Source: Oscillatoriales cyanobacterium (GTDB taxonomy: Bacteria; Cyanobacteriota; Cyanobacteriia; Cyanobacteriales; Microcoleaceae). Taken from it: DNA of 64,000 nt. This document shows positions 10,033 to 18,610 of this stretch, piece by piece (positions within the stretch are counted from its first letter, which is position 1; the number at the start of each line of letters is the position of its first letter). The stretch is from positions 24,133 through 88,132 of the forward strand of contig RDXX01000043.1 of assembly GCA_004292955.1 (NCBI GenBank). The letters are read 5' to 3'. The notes under the pieces are model-generated. The model was not told where the DNA came from, searched no databases, and saw only the letters and a list, made by a program, of their open reading frames with translations. The position numbers and the translations under genes were made by a program.

Positions 10033-10067
10033 TGTCAACTGTCAACTGTCAACTGTCAACTGTCAAC
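10033..10067. repeat. Five perfect copies of TGTCAAC
   Basis: 35 bp made of exactly five TGTCAAC heptamers, ending 16 bp before the cheR start codon and therefore inside its 5' leader. The same heptamer in the other orientation forms the long array at 13074-13195. Confidence 0.95.
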
Positions 10068-10083
10068 TCTTCCTTCAATTACC

Positions 10084-10911
10084 ATGCCGATAAGTATTGC
10101 AGATTTTGATTATATCCGAAAACTTGTATACGATCGCACAGGTGTATTCCTATCCGAAGAAAAGATGTACCTCGTTGAATCGCGTTTAGGGATGGTAGCT
10201 AAAGAAGCCGGAGCAAACTCCATCAGCGGGTTAGTTGCAGAGTTAAAACAAATCAAACAACAGCGTTTTAACCAACTTCACGAATCGACAGTCGAAGCAA
10301 TGATGACCAACGAGACATTTTTTTTCCGAGATATCAACCCCTTCGAGATATTAAAAACATCAGTATTTCCCGAATTGTTAAAACAGATCCAGGGCGATCG
10401 CACTTTGAATATTTGGTGTGCTGCTTGTTCCAGCGGCCAAGAACCCTACAGTATTGCGATGCTGCTGCGCGAATACTTTCCGCAGTTAGCGAGAAATCAA
10501 GTACAGATACTTGGTAGCGACATTTCTACAGCCATGCTGAAGCGAGCAAATTCTGGATGCTACGCGCAGCACGAAGTAGTGCGCGGTTTACCAACAGCAT
10601 TGTTACACAAATACTTCCAGCAGTGTGGCAAGGAATGGCAGATTAAAGAACACCTCCGCAAGGCGATCGAATTTCGCCAGATTAACTTGACAGAACCCTT
10701 TGGATCGATGCCTCAAATGGACATTATTTTTCTGCGAAACGTCTTAATATATTTTGATGTTCAGACAAAGCAATCGATTTTAGCGAGAGTGCGGCGGGTG
10801 TTGCGCCCCAAGGGCTACTTATTCCTAGGGGGAGGAGAAACAACTGTAAATCTTGACCCGGCTTTTGAGTTGGTGCAATTTGAAAAAGGTATATGTTATC
10901 GATTGAGATGA
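10084..10911 (+). CDS. cheR: Chemotaxis protein methyltransferase CheR
   Basis: 275 aa, the usual CheR length. It uses S-adenosylmethionine to methylate glutamates of chemoreceptors. An N-terminal helical domain (~5-70) is followed by the signature MMTNETFFFRD (~73-83) and a Rossmann methyltransferase core with WCAACSSGQEPYSIAM (~111-126), GSDIST and the FLRNVLIYF motif. It lies downstream of cheA-cheW in the same orientation, separated by 389 bp of repeats and a MITE. No Shine-Dalgarno sequence is visible before the ATG. Presence of CheR implies methylated receptors, yet neither an MCP nor CheB lies in this window. Confidence 0.94.
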   Translation: MPISIADFDYIRKLVYDRTGVFLSEEKMYLVESRLGMVAKEAGANSISGLVAELKQIKQQRFNQLHESTVEAMMTNETFFFRDINPFEILKTSVFPELLKQIQGDRTLNIWCAACSSGQEPYSIAMLLREYFPQLARNQVQILGSDISTAMLKRANSGCYAQHEVVRGLPTALLHKYFQQCGKEWQIKEHLRKAIEFRQINLTEPFGSMPQMDIIFLRNVLIYFDVQTKQSILARVRRVLRPKGYLFLGGGETTVNLDPAFELVQFEKGICYRLR

Positions 10912-11012
10912 TGTGCGGTCGATCGACTATCATAAAATTGGTTCGTAGTAAGGACTTTAGTCCTCTCTTGATTAATAGACAAGATTGCAAAAGTCTTTTT
11001 AATCAAAATTTA

Positions 11013-11200
11013 GGACGGGCTAGAAGCCCATCCCACAAAAAAAATGTGGGATGGGCTGAGTGCATCTGGCTTTGGCAAATATGTGTGTAGGGGCGAAGCA
11101 TGACCGCAGTGAATATGGAATGATAACTAATAACTTATATGCGGTCATGCTTCGCCCTCTTCAAAAAGCAGATGCACCCGATGGGATCTGAGCAGCGTCC
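11013..11200. repeat. Palindromic repeat (GGACGGGCTAGAAGCCC family) split by an element
   Basis: The left part runs from GGACGGGCTAGAAGCCC to GTGGGATGGGCT at 11057; the decayed right part resumes at 11180 and ends with GCGTCC at 11200. Comparison with the intact 58-bp copy at 50491-50548 shows that the interruption is the 122-bp family B element. The rest of the 10912-11360 spacer has no supportable gene. Confidence 0.75.
11058..11179. mobile_element. MITE-like palindromic element, family B copy 2
   Basis: 122 bp, same length as copy 1 and in inverted orientation, with ends GAGTGCATCTGG and AGATGCACCC. The 8-bp flanks are GATGGGCT (11050-11057) and GATGGGAT (11180-11187), one mismatch apart, as expected for an ageing target duplication. 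Confidence 0.8.
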
Positions 11201-11360
11201 TAATTATTTTTGCAATTCAAGTCTAATCTTTAGGAATTAAGAAGCAATACGGTTAATTTAAGAGATGACAACAGGGAAAACTCATAAAAAATAGATACGG
11301 AGATTGCTTCGTTCCTCGCAATGACCATCTTAAGCCAAGCGTATTGAATTAAGAAGGACT

Positions 11361-12383
11361 TCAGTCCTCTCTTTTGGCCGCACCCTCAGACCAAACAGGC
11401 AATTGATTAATCTTTTCCAGCGTGATATCTACATATTTTTTACCGTTCCCCGCCACATTTTCTCCAAAATATCCATCATCGCCGTCGTGCTTGTGAGGGC
11501 CGCTGAAAGCTTCTGCATAGCGGCCTTGCGAACGCGCTTGATTGAAAGGTGAAGTCGCGTACCAGTACCAGCGAGTCGGAAAAACGATGCCGCCAATATC
11601 CTCAATTGCATCGCGAGTGCCGCGAAAATGAAAAATGCGATCGGCTTCTGCAAAACCATTTTCTCCCGAAAACACGCCCCCAACCGAAACAACTGTAATT
11701 TCTGCATTCAGCCATTCTTTAAGATAGCGAGTAGCACCTAAAGCAACTTGTGCGCCCCCGCTAGTGCCAATTAAAATAACTTGCAAAGGTTTTTGAGGAT
11801 TAGCTGAAATGGGAGATTGAGCATTCATGCGATCGATAATTACATTAGCAATTCCCTGATTGTATGCAAAACCGTAGCGATAATCTAGAGAAATTGCAAA
11901 CCTCCAGAGATTGCGAATTTTGATAAATATATCGCCCGCAATTGGCCCGCTTTTTGCGTGTTCTGCAAACCGCCAAAAAGGAGCTAGCAACCGCTGTCCT
12001 CCTAAACTTTTGTTAGAAGCTGAATAAGGAAAAATATCCCCCACTGCTACGCACTGCGGGTGACTTTTAACTAAACGCTTGAGAAAAAACTCTTCTCCCG
12101 GCGTTAATTCGTTCCCCGAAAAATCGCCAACTCCCGGTAAAAAGATGATATAACAATTGATCGGCGAAGACTTGCGCGCTTCTAGATTGCCGTTGTTTGA
12201 GGGCAATATCCCCGGCGGACTTTTCTTGATACCCAAGGTTTCGGCACTTTGACCCAGCCACCAGATCACAGTTCCGATCGGCGAAAGAATGCCCCAAATT
12301 ATCAGGATTACACCTGCGATGGTCAACAAATTTAAACTTCCCCCGCGCAGCCACGCAAGTATCTGCAAAATCAATCTTAGCAT
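11361..12383 (-). CDS. Membrane-anchored alpha/beta-hydrolase-like protein
   Basis: 340 aa, no named family recognised. Residues ~15-45 are hydrophobic (ILLTIAGVILIIWG-type stretch) and should anchor the protein in a membrane. The soluble part has a hydrolase-like nucleophile elbow, LIGTSGGAQVALGA, with a Ser in G-x-S-x-G-like context, and later conserved-looking segments VSVGGVFSGENGF and a histidine-rich KHDGDDGYFGENV, which could hold the catalytic His/Asp. An esterase, lipase or thioesterase role is possible but not shown. Divergent from the YIP1-like gene, with 122 bp between them for both promoters. Its 3' end abuts a GAAGGACTTCAGTCCTCTC palindrome. Confidence 0.65.
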   Translation of the reverse strand: MLRLILQILAWLRGGSLNLLTIAGVILIIWGILSPIGTVIWWLGQSAETLGIKKSPPGILPSNNGNLEARKSSPINCYIIFLPGVGDFSGNELTPGEEFFLKRLVKSHPQCVAVGDIFPYSASNKSLGGQRLLAPFWRFAEHAKSGPIAGDIFIKIRNLWRFAISLDYRYGFAYNQGIANVIIDRMNAQSPISANPQKPLQVILIGTSGGAQVALGATRYLKEWLNAEITVVSVGGVFSGENGFAEADRIFHFRGTRDAIEDIGGIVFPTRWYWYATSPFNQARSQGRYAEAFSGPHKHDGDDGYFGENVAGNGKKYVDITLEKINQLPVWSEGAAKRED

Positions 12384-12505
12384 TTAATAAAATCTGGTAG
12401 AATGCCTGTTAATTACCTAATTACGTAGAAATAGTTTGGTGATTCTGCTGTATTAGAGCTTATTTTATCCAACTTGTCAACTATCTTGAGGAGCAAGGAT
12501 TAAAG

Positions 12506-13072
12506 GTGAAGGGAGAAGATTCAATTACAGGTTTGCGGGCAACGTTGTGGAACGCACTTTCTTTGAACGGCAATTTTTATGAAAAAACTCCCTACACTGT
12601 CAGAACTAAGCGGATAGCTTTAACAATTGTAATTTTAGCAGCGGTGTCTCGTGTCTTGGGCAATGCCGTTATTTTGTTAATCAATCGAACTGAGCCATCA
12701 GTGTTATTTTTATCACTTTGGATAGATGGTTTGGCAGTCGTGGGCGGTTATTATTTTTGGACTTTTACAATCTTTAAAATCGGTGAGTGGCTGAAACCGG
12801 GTCACGTCACTTATGGGGAGTTGCTGGTGCCGATCGGATTTGCCTACGCTCCCCAAGTGCTAAATTTCTTAACGTTGATTCCGTTGCTGGGAGAAGGCAT
12901 AGAGCGGATATTAGCTGTGTGGAGTTTGCTGGCTGTAATTGTGGCGGTTCGCCAAGGTTTGGATATTCAAACTCGCTGGGCGGCGTTAATTTGTCTGGTG
13001 GGTTGGCCGTTGATTCAAATTGCGATCGGCTTTGTGAAAGTTATTGAACAGTTGCTTGCACAATGGCTTTAA
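12506..13072 (+). CDS. YIP1-family membrane protein
   Basis: 188 aa with about five hydrophobic helices (~38-60, ~65-90, ~105-130, ~135-150, ~155-180), matching the small polytopic Yip1/DUF1282-type proteins of unknown function. The sequence TYGELLVPIGFAYAPQVL is the family-like stretch. The GTG start at 12506 is preceded by GAGGAGCAAGGA (12488-12499). The stop codon at 13070-13072 is followed after one base by a 122-bp heptamer array, so the array has grown right up to the gene. Confidence 0.7.
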   Translation: MKGEDSITGLRATLWNALSLNGNFYEKTPYTVRTKRIALTIVILAAVSRVLGNAVILLINRTEPSVLFLSLWIDGLAVVGGYYFWTFTIFKIGEWLKPGHVTYGELLVPIGFAYAPQVLNFLTLIPLLGEGIERILAVWSLLAVIVAVRQGLDIQTRWAALICLVGWPLIQIAIGFVKVIEQLLAQWL

Positions 13073-13073
13073 A

Positions 13074-13195
13074 CAGTTGACAGTTGACAGTTGACAGTTG
13101 ACAGTTGACAGTTGACAGTTGACAGTTGACAGTTGACAGTTGACAGTTGACAGTTGACAGTTGACAGTACAGTTGACAGTTGACAGTTGACAGTT
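13074..13195. repeat. Long heptamer array (CAGTTGA), about 17 copies
   Basis: 122 bp of CAGTTGA units, perfect except for one 5-bp interruption near 13166-13170. It is the longest short-tandem array in the window. Smaller arrays of the same unit occur at 10033-10067, 28941-28978 and 37083-37117. Confidence 0.97.
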
Positions 13196-13846
13196 CGAGA
13201 GCGAACTCTATCCTTAAGTCCGAGGATGGGAGTAATGAATAGTCTGATTTTAATTTCTGTCTCAAAGGGTTCCGGCTTTCAACCAATTATTTCCGGTAAA
13301 ATGAGGAAAATATTATAAGTTAAAAGGCAAAATCACCGCAAAAAATGCTGAGTCTCAAGCCCTCTTAATTTATTGGGCAAGCAGGCGACTAATAGCAATT
13401 AAAAAACGCTGTCGATTTGGTCGCAGGCGATCGATCGCACGCAGCAGTCCCTTGACCGGTTAAAATAAAATTGCTTTAGGGTGCAATACTTTGGCTCAAA
13501 GCACGTGATTTGAAACAAAAGCATTCCCCGATCGCCCCCCGAGGCACTTTCGCTTGCTTTCTTTGAGAAAATGCTTGACACAGTGGCAGCCGCCAAGTAA
13601 AGTAAGATCCAACATTATTAGCCTTAATTTGCATTGCCACTTGTAGCTCGTATTGTACAGCGTACTCCGAGACGGCAACCACACCCCTGCTATTCGGCTC
13701 TCCCCACTGTCCGCCCCTAATTACTAGCGATACATTGTTAAAGAAGGAAATACACAAAAATTTACATATATAATTTGTGTAGTATTTCAAATCGCTCCTC
13801 ACCAGCAGCGATACAGCCCTCGCCAAGACAGTAGGAAGGAAAAAAT
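13196..13846. promoter_or_regulatory. Long upstream region of clpC
   Basis: 650 bp with no supportable gene; several short frames on the minus strand overlap each other and lack starts. A TATAAT at 13769-13774 is a candidate -10 box 78 bp before the clpC start, but no matching -35 is evident. AGGAAGGA about 8-15 bp before the ATG is the ribosome binding site. Confidence 0.4.
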
Positions 13847-16318
13847 ATGTTTGAACGCTTTACAGAACAAGCCATTAAAGCAATAATGCTAGCTCAAGAG
13901 GAAGCACGGCGCCTCGGTCACAATTTTGTAGGCACCGAGCAAATTCTTCTGGGACTTGTCGGCGAAGGCACTGGCATCGCTGCAAAAGTATTACTGGATA
14001 TGGGCCTCAACTTGAAAGAGGCGCGCAATGAAATCGAAAATATCATCGGTAGAGGTTCCGGGTTTCTCCCGCCAGAAATTCCGTTTACACCCCGCGTCAA
14101 GCGCATTTTTGAGACGGCGCTGAATGAAGCGCGGCAGTTAGGCCACAATTACATCGGCACCGAGCACATTCTGCTTGGGTTGATTCAAGACGATGAAGGT
14201 GTGGCGGCGAAGGTGCTGCAAAACCTGGGAATCGATCGCCAGAGAGTTCGCACGCAGGTAATTCGTGCTGTGGGAGAAGTAGCGGCAATCCCCGGAGGCC
14301 GAGGAGATAGCGGTGGCGATCGCAAAATCCCAACTTTAGAAGAATTCGGCACTAACTTAACTAAGCTAGCAGCAGCCGGCAAACTCGATCCAGTCGTGGG
14401 CCGCGAAAATGAAATCGAGCGCGTGATCCAAGTGTTGGGGCGCCGCACGAAGAACAATCCAGTGTTAGTAGGCGAACCCGGAGTCGGCAAAACAGCCCTC
14501 GCCGAAGGCCTCGCCCAGCGGATTGTTAACAGAAACGTCCCGGAAATTTTAGAAGACAAACAAGTAATCAGCCTCGATATGGGTTCGCTGATTGCTGGTA
14601 CAAAATTCCGAGGCGAATTTGAGGAACGGCTGACGAAAATCATGGCAGAAATTCGCGCTGCCGGCAATATCATTCTGGTAATCGATGAGATTCATACCTT
14701 AGTTGGTGCAGGCGCGATTCAAGGTAGCATGGATGCTTCCAATATGCTCAAACCAGCCCTCGCCCGAGGTGAATTGCAGTGTGTCGGCGCGACTACCTTG
14801 GATGAATACCGCAAGCACATCGAGCGCGATGCAGCCCTAGAACGCCGTTTCCAACCGATTAAAGTCGGCGAACCGAGTGTGGCTGAAACAATAGAAATAT
14901 TGTACGGTTTGCGATCGGCCTACGAACAGCACCACCGACTGACAATTTCCGATGCAGCTTTAGAAGCAGCGGCTACACTGTCAGACAGGTACATTAACGA
15001 TCGATTTTTGCCAGACAAGGCGATCGACTTAATTGACGAAGCAGGTTCCCGCGTGCACGTGCTGAACTCGCAAACCCCGCCCGAAGTTAAAGAACTCAAA
15101 AAACAACTTCCGGCCGTCAGTAAAGAAAAAGATGCTGCTGTGCGCGAACAAGACTTCGACAAAGCAGGCAAATTGCGCGATCGCGAATTAGAAATCGAAG
15201 CTGAAATCGCCGAAGCTACAATCAACAAAAGCCAAGTCAGAATCTCTCCCATCGTCACCGAAGAAGACATCGCCCACATCGTGGCAAATTGGACGGGAGT
15301 ACCTGTTAGCAAGTTGACAGAATCGGAATCGGAATTGCTGCTGCATATGGAAGACACCTTGCACCAGCGTTTGATCGGTCAAGAAGAAGCTGTCAGCGCA
15401 GTTTCTCGGGCGATCCGCCGCGCGCGGGTAGGCTTAAAAAATCCCAATCGCCCGATCGCCAGTTTCATCTTTTCCGGCCCCACAGGCGTCGGCAAAACCG
15501 AACTGACAAAAGCCTTAGCAACATATTTCTTCGGTTCCGAAGAAGCGATGATTCGGTTAGATATGTCCGAGTTTATGGAACGCCACACTGTTTCTAAACT
15601 CATCGGTTCGCCTCCGGGTTACGTTGGCTACGACGAAGGCGGCCAACTAACAGAAGCAGTCCGGCGCCGTCCTTACACGGTAGTCTTGTTCGACGAAATC
15701 GAAAAAGCTCACCCGGATGTCTTCAACATGATGCTGCAAATCTTGGAAGACGGCCGTTTGACTGATGCTAAAGGTCGCACGGTAGACTTCAAGAATACGC
15801 TGCTGATCATGACATCAAACATCGGTTCGCGAGTCATTGAAAAAGGCGGCGGCGGTTTAGGCTTCGAGTTTGCCGAAAGTGCCGCAGACGGTCAGTACAA
15901 CCGGGTTCGCAGCTTGGTAAACGAAGAATTGAAACAGTTCTTCCGTCCCGAATTTATCAACCGCTTGGATGAAATTATCGTCTTCCGCCAGTTGAACAAG
16001 GCAGAAATCAAGCAGATTGCTGACATCTTGTTGCAGGAAATTTTCAGTCGCTTAACCGAACAGGGTATTACTTTGTCGGTGACAGACAAGTTCAAGGATT
16101 TGTTAGTTAAAGAAGGCTACAATCCCAGCTACGGTGCTCGACCATTGCGCCGCGCCATCATGCGGTTGTTGGAAGATGTACTGGCTGAGGAAATGCTGTC
16201 TGGGAAGCTGAAAGACGGCCAAAGTGCGATCGTAGATGTGGATGAAAACGGTCAGGTTAAGGTATTGCCAGGTGGCGAATCTGAACCGAGATTGCCGGAA
16301 TTCGCATTGAGTCATTAA
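13847..16318 (+). CDS. clpC: ATP-dependent Clp protease ATPase subunit ClpC
   Basis: 823 aa, the typical length of cyanobacterial/plastid ClpC. It is an AAA+ unfoldase that feeds substrates to ClpP/R. The N-terminal double Clp repeat covers ~1-145 ([20 protein letters not shown]). AAA-1 has Walker [14 protein letters not shown] and Walker B VIDEIHTL. The middle region carries a UVR-like motif ([16 protein letters not shown]), which distinguishes ClpC from ClpA and ClpB. AAA-2 has [14 protein letters not shown] and [14 protein letters not shown]. Monocistronic, with its own terminator 33 bp after the stop. Confidence 0.97.
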   Translation: MFERFTEQAIKAIMLAQEEARRLGHNFVGTEQILLGLVGEGTGIAAKVLLDMGLNLKEARNEIENIIGRGSGFLPPEIPFTPRVKRIFETALNEARQLGHNYIGTEHILLGLIQDDEGVAAKVLQNLGIDRQRVRTQVIRAVGEVAAIPGGRGDSGGDRKIPTLEEFGTNLTKLAAAGKLDPVVGRENEIERVIQVLGRRTKNNPVLVGEPGVGKTALAEGLAQRIVNRNVPEILEDKQVISLDMGSLIAGTKFRGEFEERLTKIMAEIRAAGNIILVIDEIHTLVGAGAIQGSMDASNMLKPALARGELQCVGATTLDEYRKHIERDAALERRFQPIKVGEPSVAETIEILYGLRSAYEQHHRLTISDAALEAAATLSDRYINDRFLPDKAIDLIDEAGSRVHVLNSQTPPEVKELKKQLPAVSKEKDAAVREQDFDKAGKLRDRELEIEAEIAEATINKSQVRISPIVTEEDIAHIVANWTGVPVSKLTESESELLLHMEDTLHQRLIGQEEAVSAVSRAIRRARVGLKNPNRPIASFIFSGPTGVGKTELTKALATYFFGSEEAMIRLDMSEFMERHTVSKLIGSPPGYVGYDEGGQLTEAVRRRPYTVVLFDEIEKAHPDVFNMMLQILEDGRLTDAKGRTVDFKNTLLIMTSNIGSRVIEKGGGGLGFEFAESAADGQYNRVRSLVNEELKQFFRPEFINRLDEIIVFRQLNKAEIKQIADILLQEIFSRLTEQGITLSVTDKFKDLLVKEGYNPSYGARPLRRAIMRLLEDVLAEEMLSGKLKDGQSAIVDVDENGQVKVLPGGESEPRLPEFALSH

Positions 16319-16351
16319 GTGCGATGACACGCAGATAAATAACGTCTGATT

Positions 16352-16386
16352 AAAAACCCGGTTTCTTGCAGGAACCGGGTTTTTAA
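16352..16386 (+). terminator. Rho-independent terminator of clpC
   Basis: Stem AAAAACCCGGTTTC / GGAACCGGGTTTTT around a 5-nt loop, ending in a T run. The stem sequence also belongs to the AAACCCGGTTTCT repeat family seen at 47751-47816 and 56414-56560, so a dispersed repeat seems to serve as terminator here. Confidence 0.85.
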
Positions 16387-16423
16387 TTAAAAAATGCCAG
16401 TTTGTAAGGTGCAAAAGCAGTTT

Positions 16424-16473
16424 GTAGTGCGGACTTCAGTCCGCAAAAAGCTGCGGACTTCAGTCCGCACTAC
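16424..16473. repeat. Palindromic repeat, GGACTTCAGTCC family
   Basis: Two 21-bp arms (GTAGTGCGGACTTCAGTCCGC and its near inverse) around an 8-bp loop, each arm itself palindromic. It lies between the convergent clpC and higA genes. Relatives are at 34914-34973 and in degenerate form near 10950, 11353 and 41225. Confidence 0.85.
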
Positions 16474-16506
16474 GAACTAAATCGCATTTTTTGGCATTAA
16501 TCCTAA

Positions 16507-16905
16507 TTAGATGAACAAACTAGGTGACACTTTAAAATAATCGCCGAGTGCCTTAGCTTGTGCTTTGCTAATTGCTCGTTTACCATTGACAACCTCAGAC
16601 ACTACGCCACTCGATCCAATGATGCCCACTAAGTCAGCTTGACGGGTGCCGCTGGCTTCCATGATGTGTTGCAAAATTTCGTGAGGTTCGGATTTGTCGA
16701 TCGCATAGTTTTGATCCTCGTAAACTTCAATTAGCGTTACCAATAACTTGTGTAAAGCTTTTTCTTCGAGAGTGCGGTTTTTGGCGAACGTCAGCCCCTC
16801 TGCGACTGCTAGGAGGCGATCGTATTCTGCCTCGGTTTCGATCGCCCGTGGAGCGACTTCTGCCAGCAAATTGCTATAATTAGCTCGATCAAAAGTAAGG
16901 GTCAT
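16507..16905 (-). CDS. higA: HigA-type antitoxin
   Basis: 132 aa. The C-terminal half is an Xre-like helix-turn-helix (~75-132: ILQHIMEASGTRQADLVGIIGSSGVVSEVVNGKR), with the GTRQADLVG...SGVVSEVVNG pattern of HigA antitoxins. The N-terminal half (~1-70) is helical and should wrap the toxin. It overlaps the toxin gene by 17 bp, and the toxin is upstream, the order usual for higBA. It should neutralise HigB and repress the operon promoter. Confidence 0.88.
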   Translation of the reverse strand: MTLTFDRANYSNLLAEVAPRAIETEAEYDRLLAVAEGLTFAKNRTLEEKALHKLLVTLIEVYEDQNYAIDKSEPHEILQHIMEASGTRQADLVGIIGSSGVVSEVVNGKRAISKAQAKALGDYFKVSPSLFI

Positions 16906-17188
16906 TTTTCCATTTGTTTTTATCGTATTCAGCGTGGGTTAGGAAATATTTGTAATAAACCGTTTGGCTCTCGTAGTCTATGCCGACGATCAGGCGATAT
17001 TCGTTACCTTTGATATTAAAAACAGTGAAATTTCCCACTGCTTCGGCATCCCGGTAAATCTTGCGAAGATCGTCCAAGTTCTGGCATTCTACTTTCTTGA
17101 CAGTCGCATACCAGCTATCAATTGGTTTTTTGACATCGGGATACATGGCAGCGTCGTCACGGAGAGTGCGAATTGAAATTAGGTGCAT
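16889..17188 (-). CDS. higB: HigB-type mRNA interferase toxin
   Basis: 99 aa of the RelE-superfamily HigB type: SWYATVKKVECQNLDDLRK, then VFNIKGNEYRLIVGIDY, and the C-terminal THAEYDKNKWKN, all as expected for the family (basic residues, Tyr and His near the active site). It is expected to cleave mRNA on the ribosome when HigA is degraded. First gene of the operon; its last codons overlap the higA start. The promoter should lie in 17189-17443, where no other gene is seen. Confidence 0.88.
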   Translation of the reverse strand: MHLISIRTLRDDAAMYPDVKKPIDSWYATVKKVECQNLDDLRKIYRDAEAVGNFTVFNIKGNEYRLIVGIDYESQTVYYKYFLTHAEYDKNKWKNDPYF

Positions 17189-17443
17189 GAATTTTTAATA
17201 TCTTTTGTTGAATTTTTATCATCGATTTGCTAACTTCCACGAAACACTACGTCTTTATTCTCTCATTTTGAGAGGTAGATGTCAAGAGCCGATCGCCCCC
17301 AATCTTAAAAATTCTCAGAATTAATAAATAATCTGTGGAACGAAGCGGCTAAATTCACAAAAGCCACAGAATAAAGAAAAGAGAGCAAGAGAGGCGATCG
17401 AGATATGAGAAAGAAATGTCGAGATCGGGCGATCGCACAAACT

Positions 17444-17629
17444 TTACTGTCGCCCCTGCTTTTCATCAGACAAAGACTGCTGTTTTAGCAGTTTCTCCTC
17501 ATGGTCTACAAGAGCTTTCTCCAAAAGGAATGCTGCCAAATTGCTAGTCGATCGACCTTCTTGTTTCGCCCATTCCTCAAGGCGAGTGTAAATTCCGTCT
17601 GCTAAATATGTTGATAAGCGTTTGGTCAT
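17444..17629 (-). CDS. Small ribbon-helix-helix (CopG-like) protein, copy 1
   Basis: 61 aa. The start MTKRLSTYLADGIYTRLEEWAKQEGRS fits a ribbon-helix-helix DNA-binding fold (beta strand KRLSTYL, then two helices with SNLAAFLLEKAL). It is a close paralogue of the protein encoded at 17691-17879 (same start MTKRL.TYLA.GIY and same end SDEKQGRQ). No toxin partner is visible next to either copy. It could be an orphan antitoxin-like regulator or a small autorepressor. Confidence 0.7.
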   Translation of the reverse strand: MTKRLSTYLADGIYTRLEEWAKQEGRSTSNLAAFLLEKALVDHEEKLLKQQSLSDEKQGRQ

Positions 17630-17690
17630 CAGAGACTAAGTTTTTGTTTAAGCTGAGTGTCAGTATATCGTTGGTGATTTCATAGCAATT

Positions 17691-17879
17691 TTACTGTCGC
17701 CCCTGCTTTTCATCAGATGGGGGTGGTGGCTGTTTTTGGATTTTTTCCTGTTCTTCTCTCGCAGCTTTTTCTAAAAGGAATGCTGCTAAGCTGCTGATTG
17801 AACGGCGTTCTCGATCGGCCCAATCTTCAAGAATGTCATAGATTCCTTCAGCTAAATAAGTTGTCAAGCGTTTGGTCAT
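17691..17879 (-). CDS. Small ribbon-helix-helix (CopG-like) protein, copy 2
   Basis: 62 aa, tandem paralogue of the gene at 17444-17629, which lies 61 bp downstream in the same orientation. Differences cluster in helix 2 and in the charged tail (QKQPPPPSD here). The 3' ends of the two genes are almost identical over about 27 bp including the stop codon, which points to a recent duplication. The function is unknown; DNA binding is inferred from the fold only. Confidence 0.7.
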   Translation of the reverse strand: MTKRLTTYLAEGIYDILEDWADRERRSISSLAAFLLEKAAREEQEKIQKQPPPPSDEKQGRQ

Positions 17880-18066
17880 CGGAGATTTAGTTTTGTTTAA
17901 GCCGATCTTAAGTGTGCTGCATTTAGGTCTTTATGTCTAACTGTCACGTATCCACTACATATGTGTGACTATTGCGTGCTATACTCGGAACAGTCAAAAG
18001 CCAGCGCGTCCCCTAGGAAAGTTCGTCGCTGGCCTGTGGCTTCCCAAATTCAGGAGACCTAAAACC

Positions 18067-18489
18067 ATGATAGAACCTTCCAGCGACGGGAGCGAATTTT
18101 CCCGCGGCTATCAGCAGGCCTTAGACGATTTCGGCATTTCGCAACTGCTATTGTGCATCCGCAACTACTCTGACAGCGATTTCGATGCCCTGCGGATGCA
18201 GTTGAAGCAAAAAGAGCTCAACAGGTTAGCGGCGCATCTCATCGAACAGTTGGCGGCCAACCTCACGGGTAGTCTTATCGCCAGTTACCTCAACACTCTG
18301 AGAAAAGCAGGTGACTCTTCCAAACCTTGGGCAATCGTGCGGATTTTGCCCAATGCTCAAAACCACACTGTTTCCCGTTTTTGCAATCGCCAAGATGCGG
18401 ACGATCATTTAAGAGCTTTGCGGCGGTTTGTGCGATCGGGAATCTTTGAGATTGCGTTCGATAGAGCTGGCGATCCAGAGTTAGATTAA
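18067..18489 (+). CDS. Conserved small protein of unknown function
   Basis: 140 aa starting at MIEPSSDGSEF. This ATG is preferred over an ATG 102 bp upstream because AGGAGA (18052-18057) sits 9 nt before it and the upstream extension looks like leader. The protein is mostly helical (QQALDDFGISQLLLCIRNYSDSDFDALRMQ) with a central LIEQLAANLTGSLIASYLNTL segment. There are no motifs I recognise and no signal peptide. The leader contains a stem GCCAGCG / CGCTGGC at about 17999-18033 that could influence expression. Confidence 0.6.
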   Translation: MIEPSSDGSEFSRGYQQALDDFGISQLLLCIRNYSDSDFDALRMQLKQKELNRLAAHLIEQLAANLTGSLIASYLNTLRKAGDSSKPWAIVRILPNAQNHTVSRFCNRQDADDHLRALRRFVRSGIFEIAFDRAGDPELD

Positions 18490-18610
18490 ACAATTAATAG
18501 CTCTGCTTTACGGTGGGTTTCTGCCCACCTTTGCCTATAATTGTTTGCTGATTCTTGTTCATTTAGACTCTCAAGTCGCGCCACAAAAAAAATAGTATGA
18601 GTCCAGCTTT

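Noticed and set aside
13074..13286. Heptamer array considered as CRISPR
   Set aside because: Units are 7 bp and directly joined, with no spacers of CRISPR length and no cas genes nearby; it is a short tandem repeat.
17965..18066. Upstream ATG extension of the gene at 18067
   Set aside because: The extension has no ribosome binding site and contains a likely leader stem; AGGAGA is correctly placed for the ATG at 18067.
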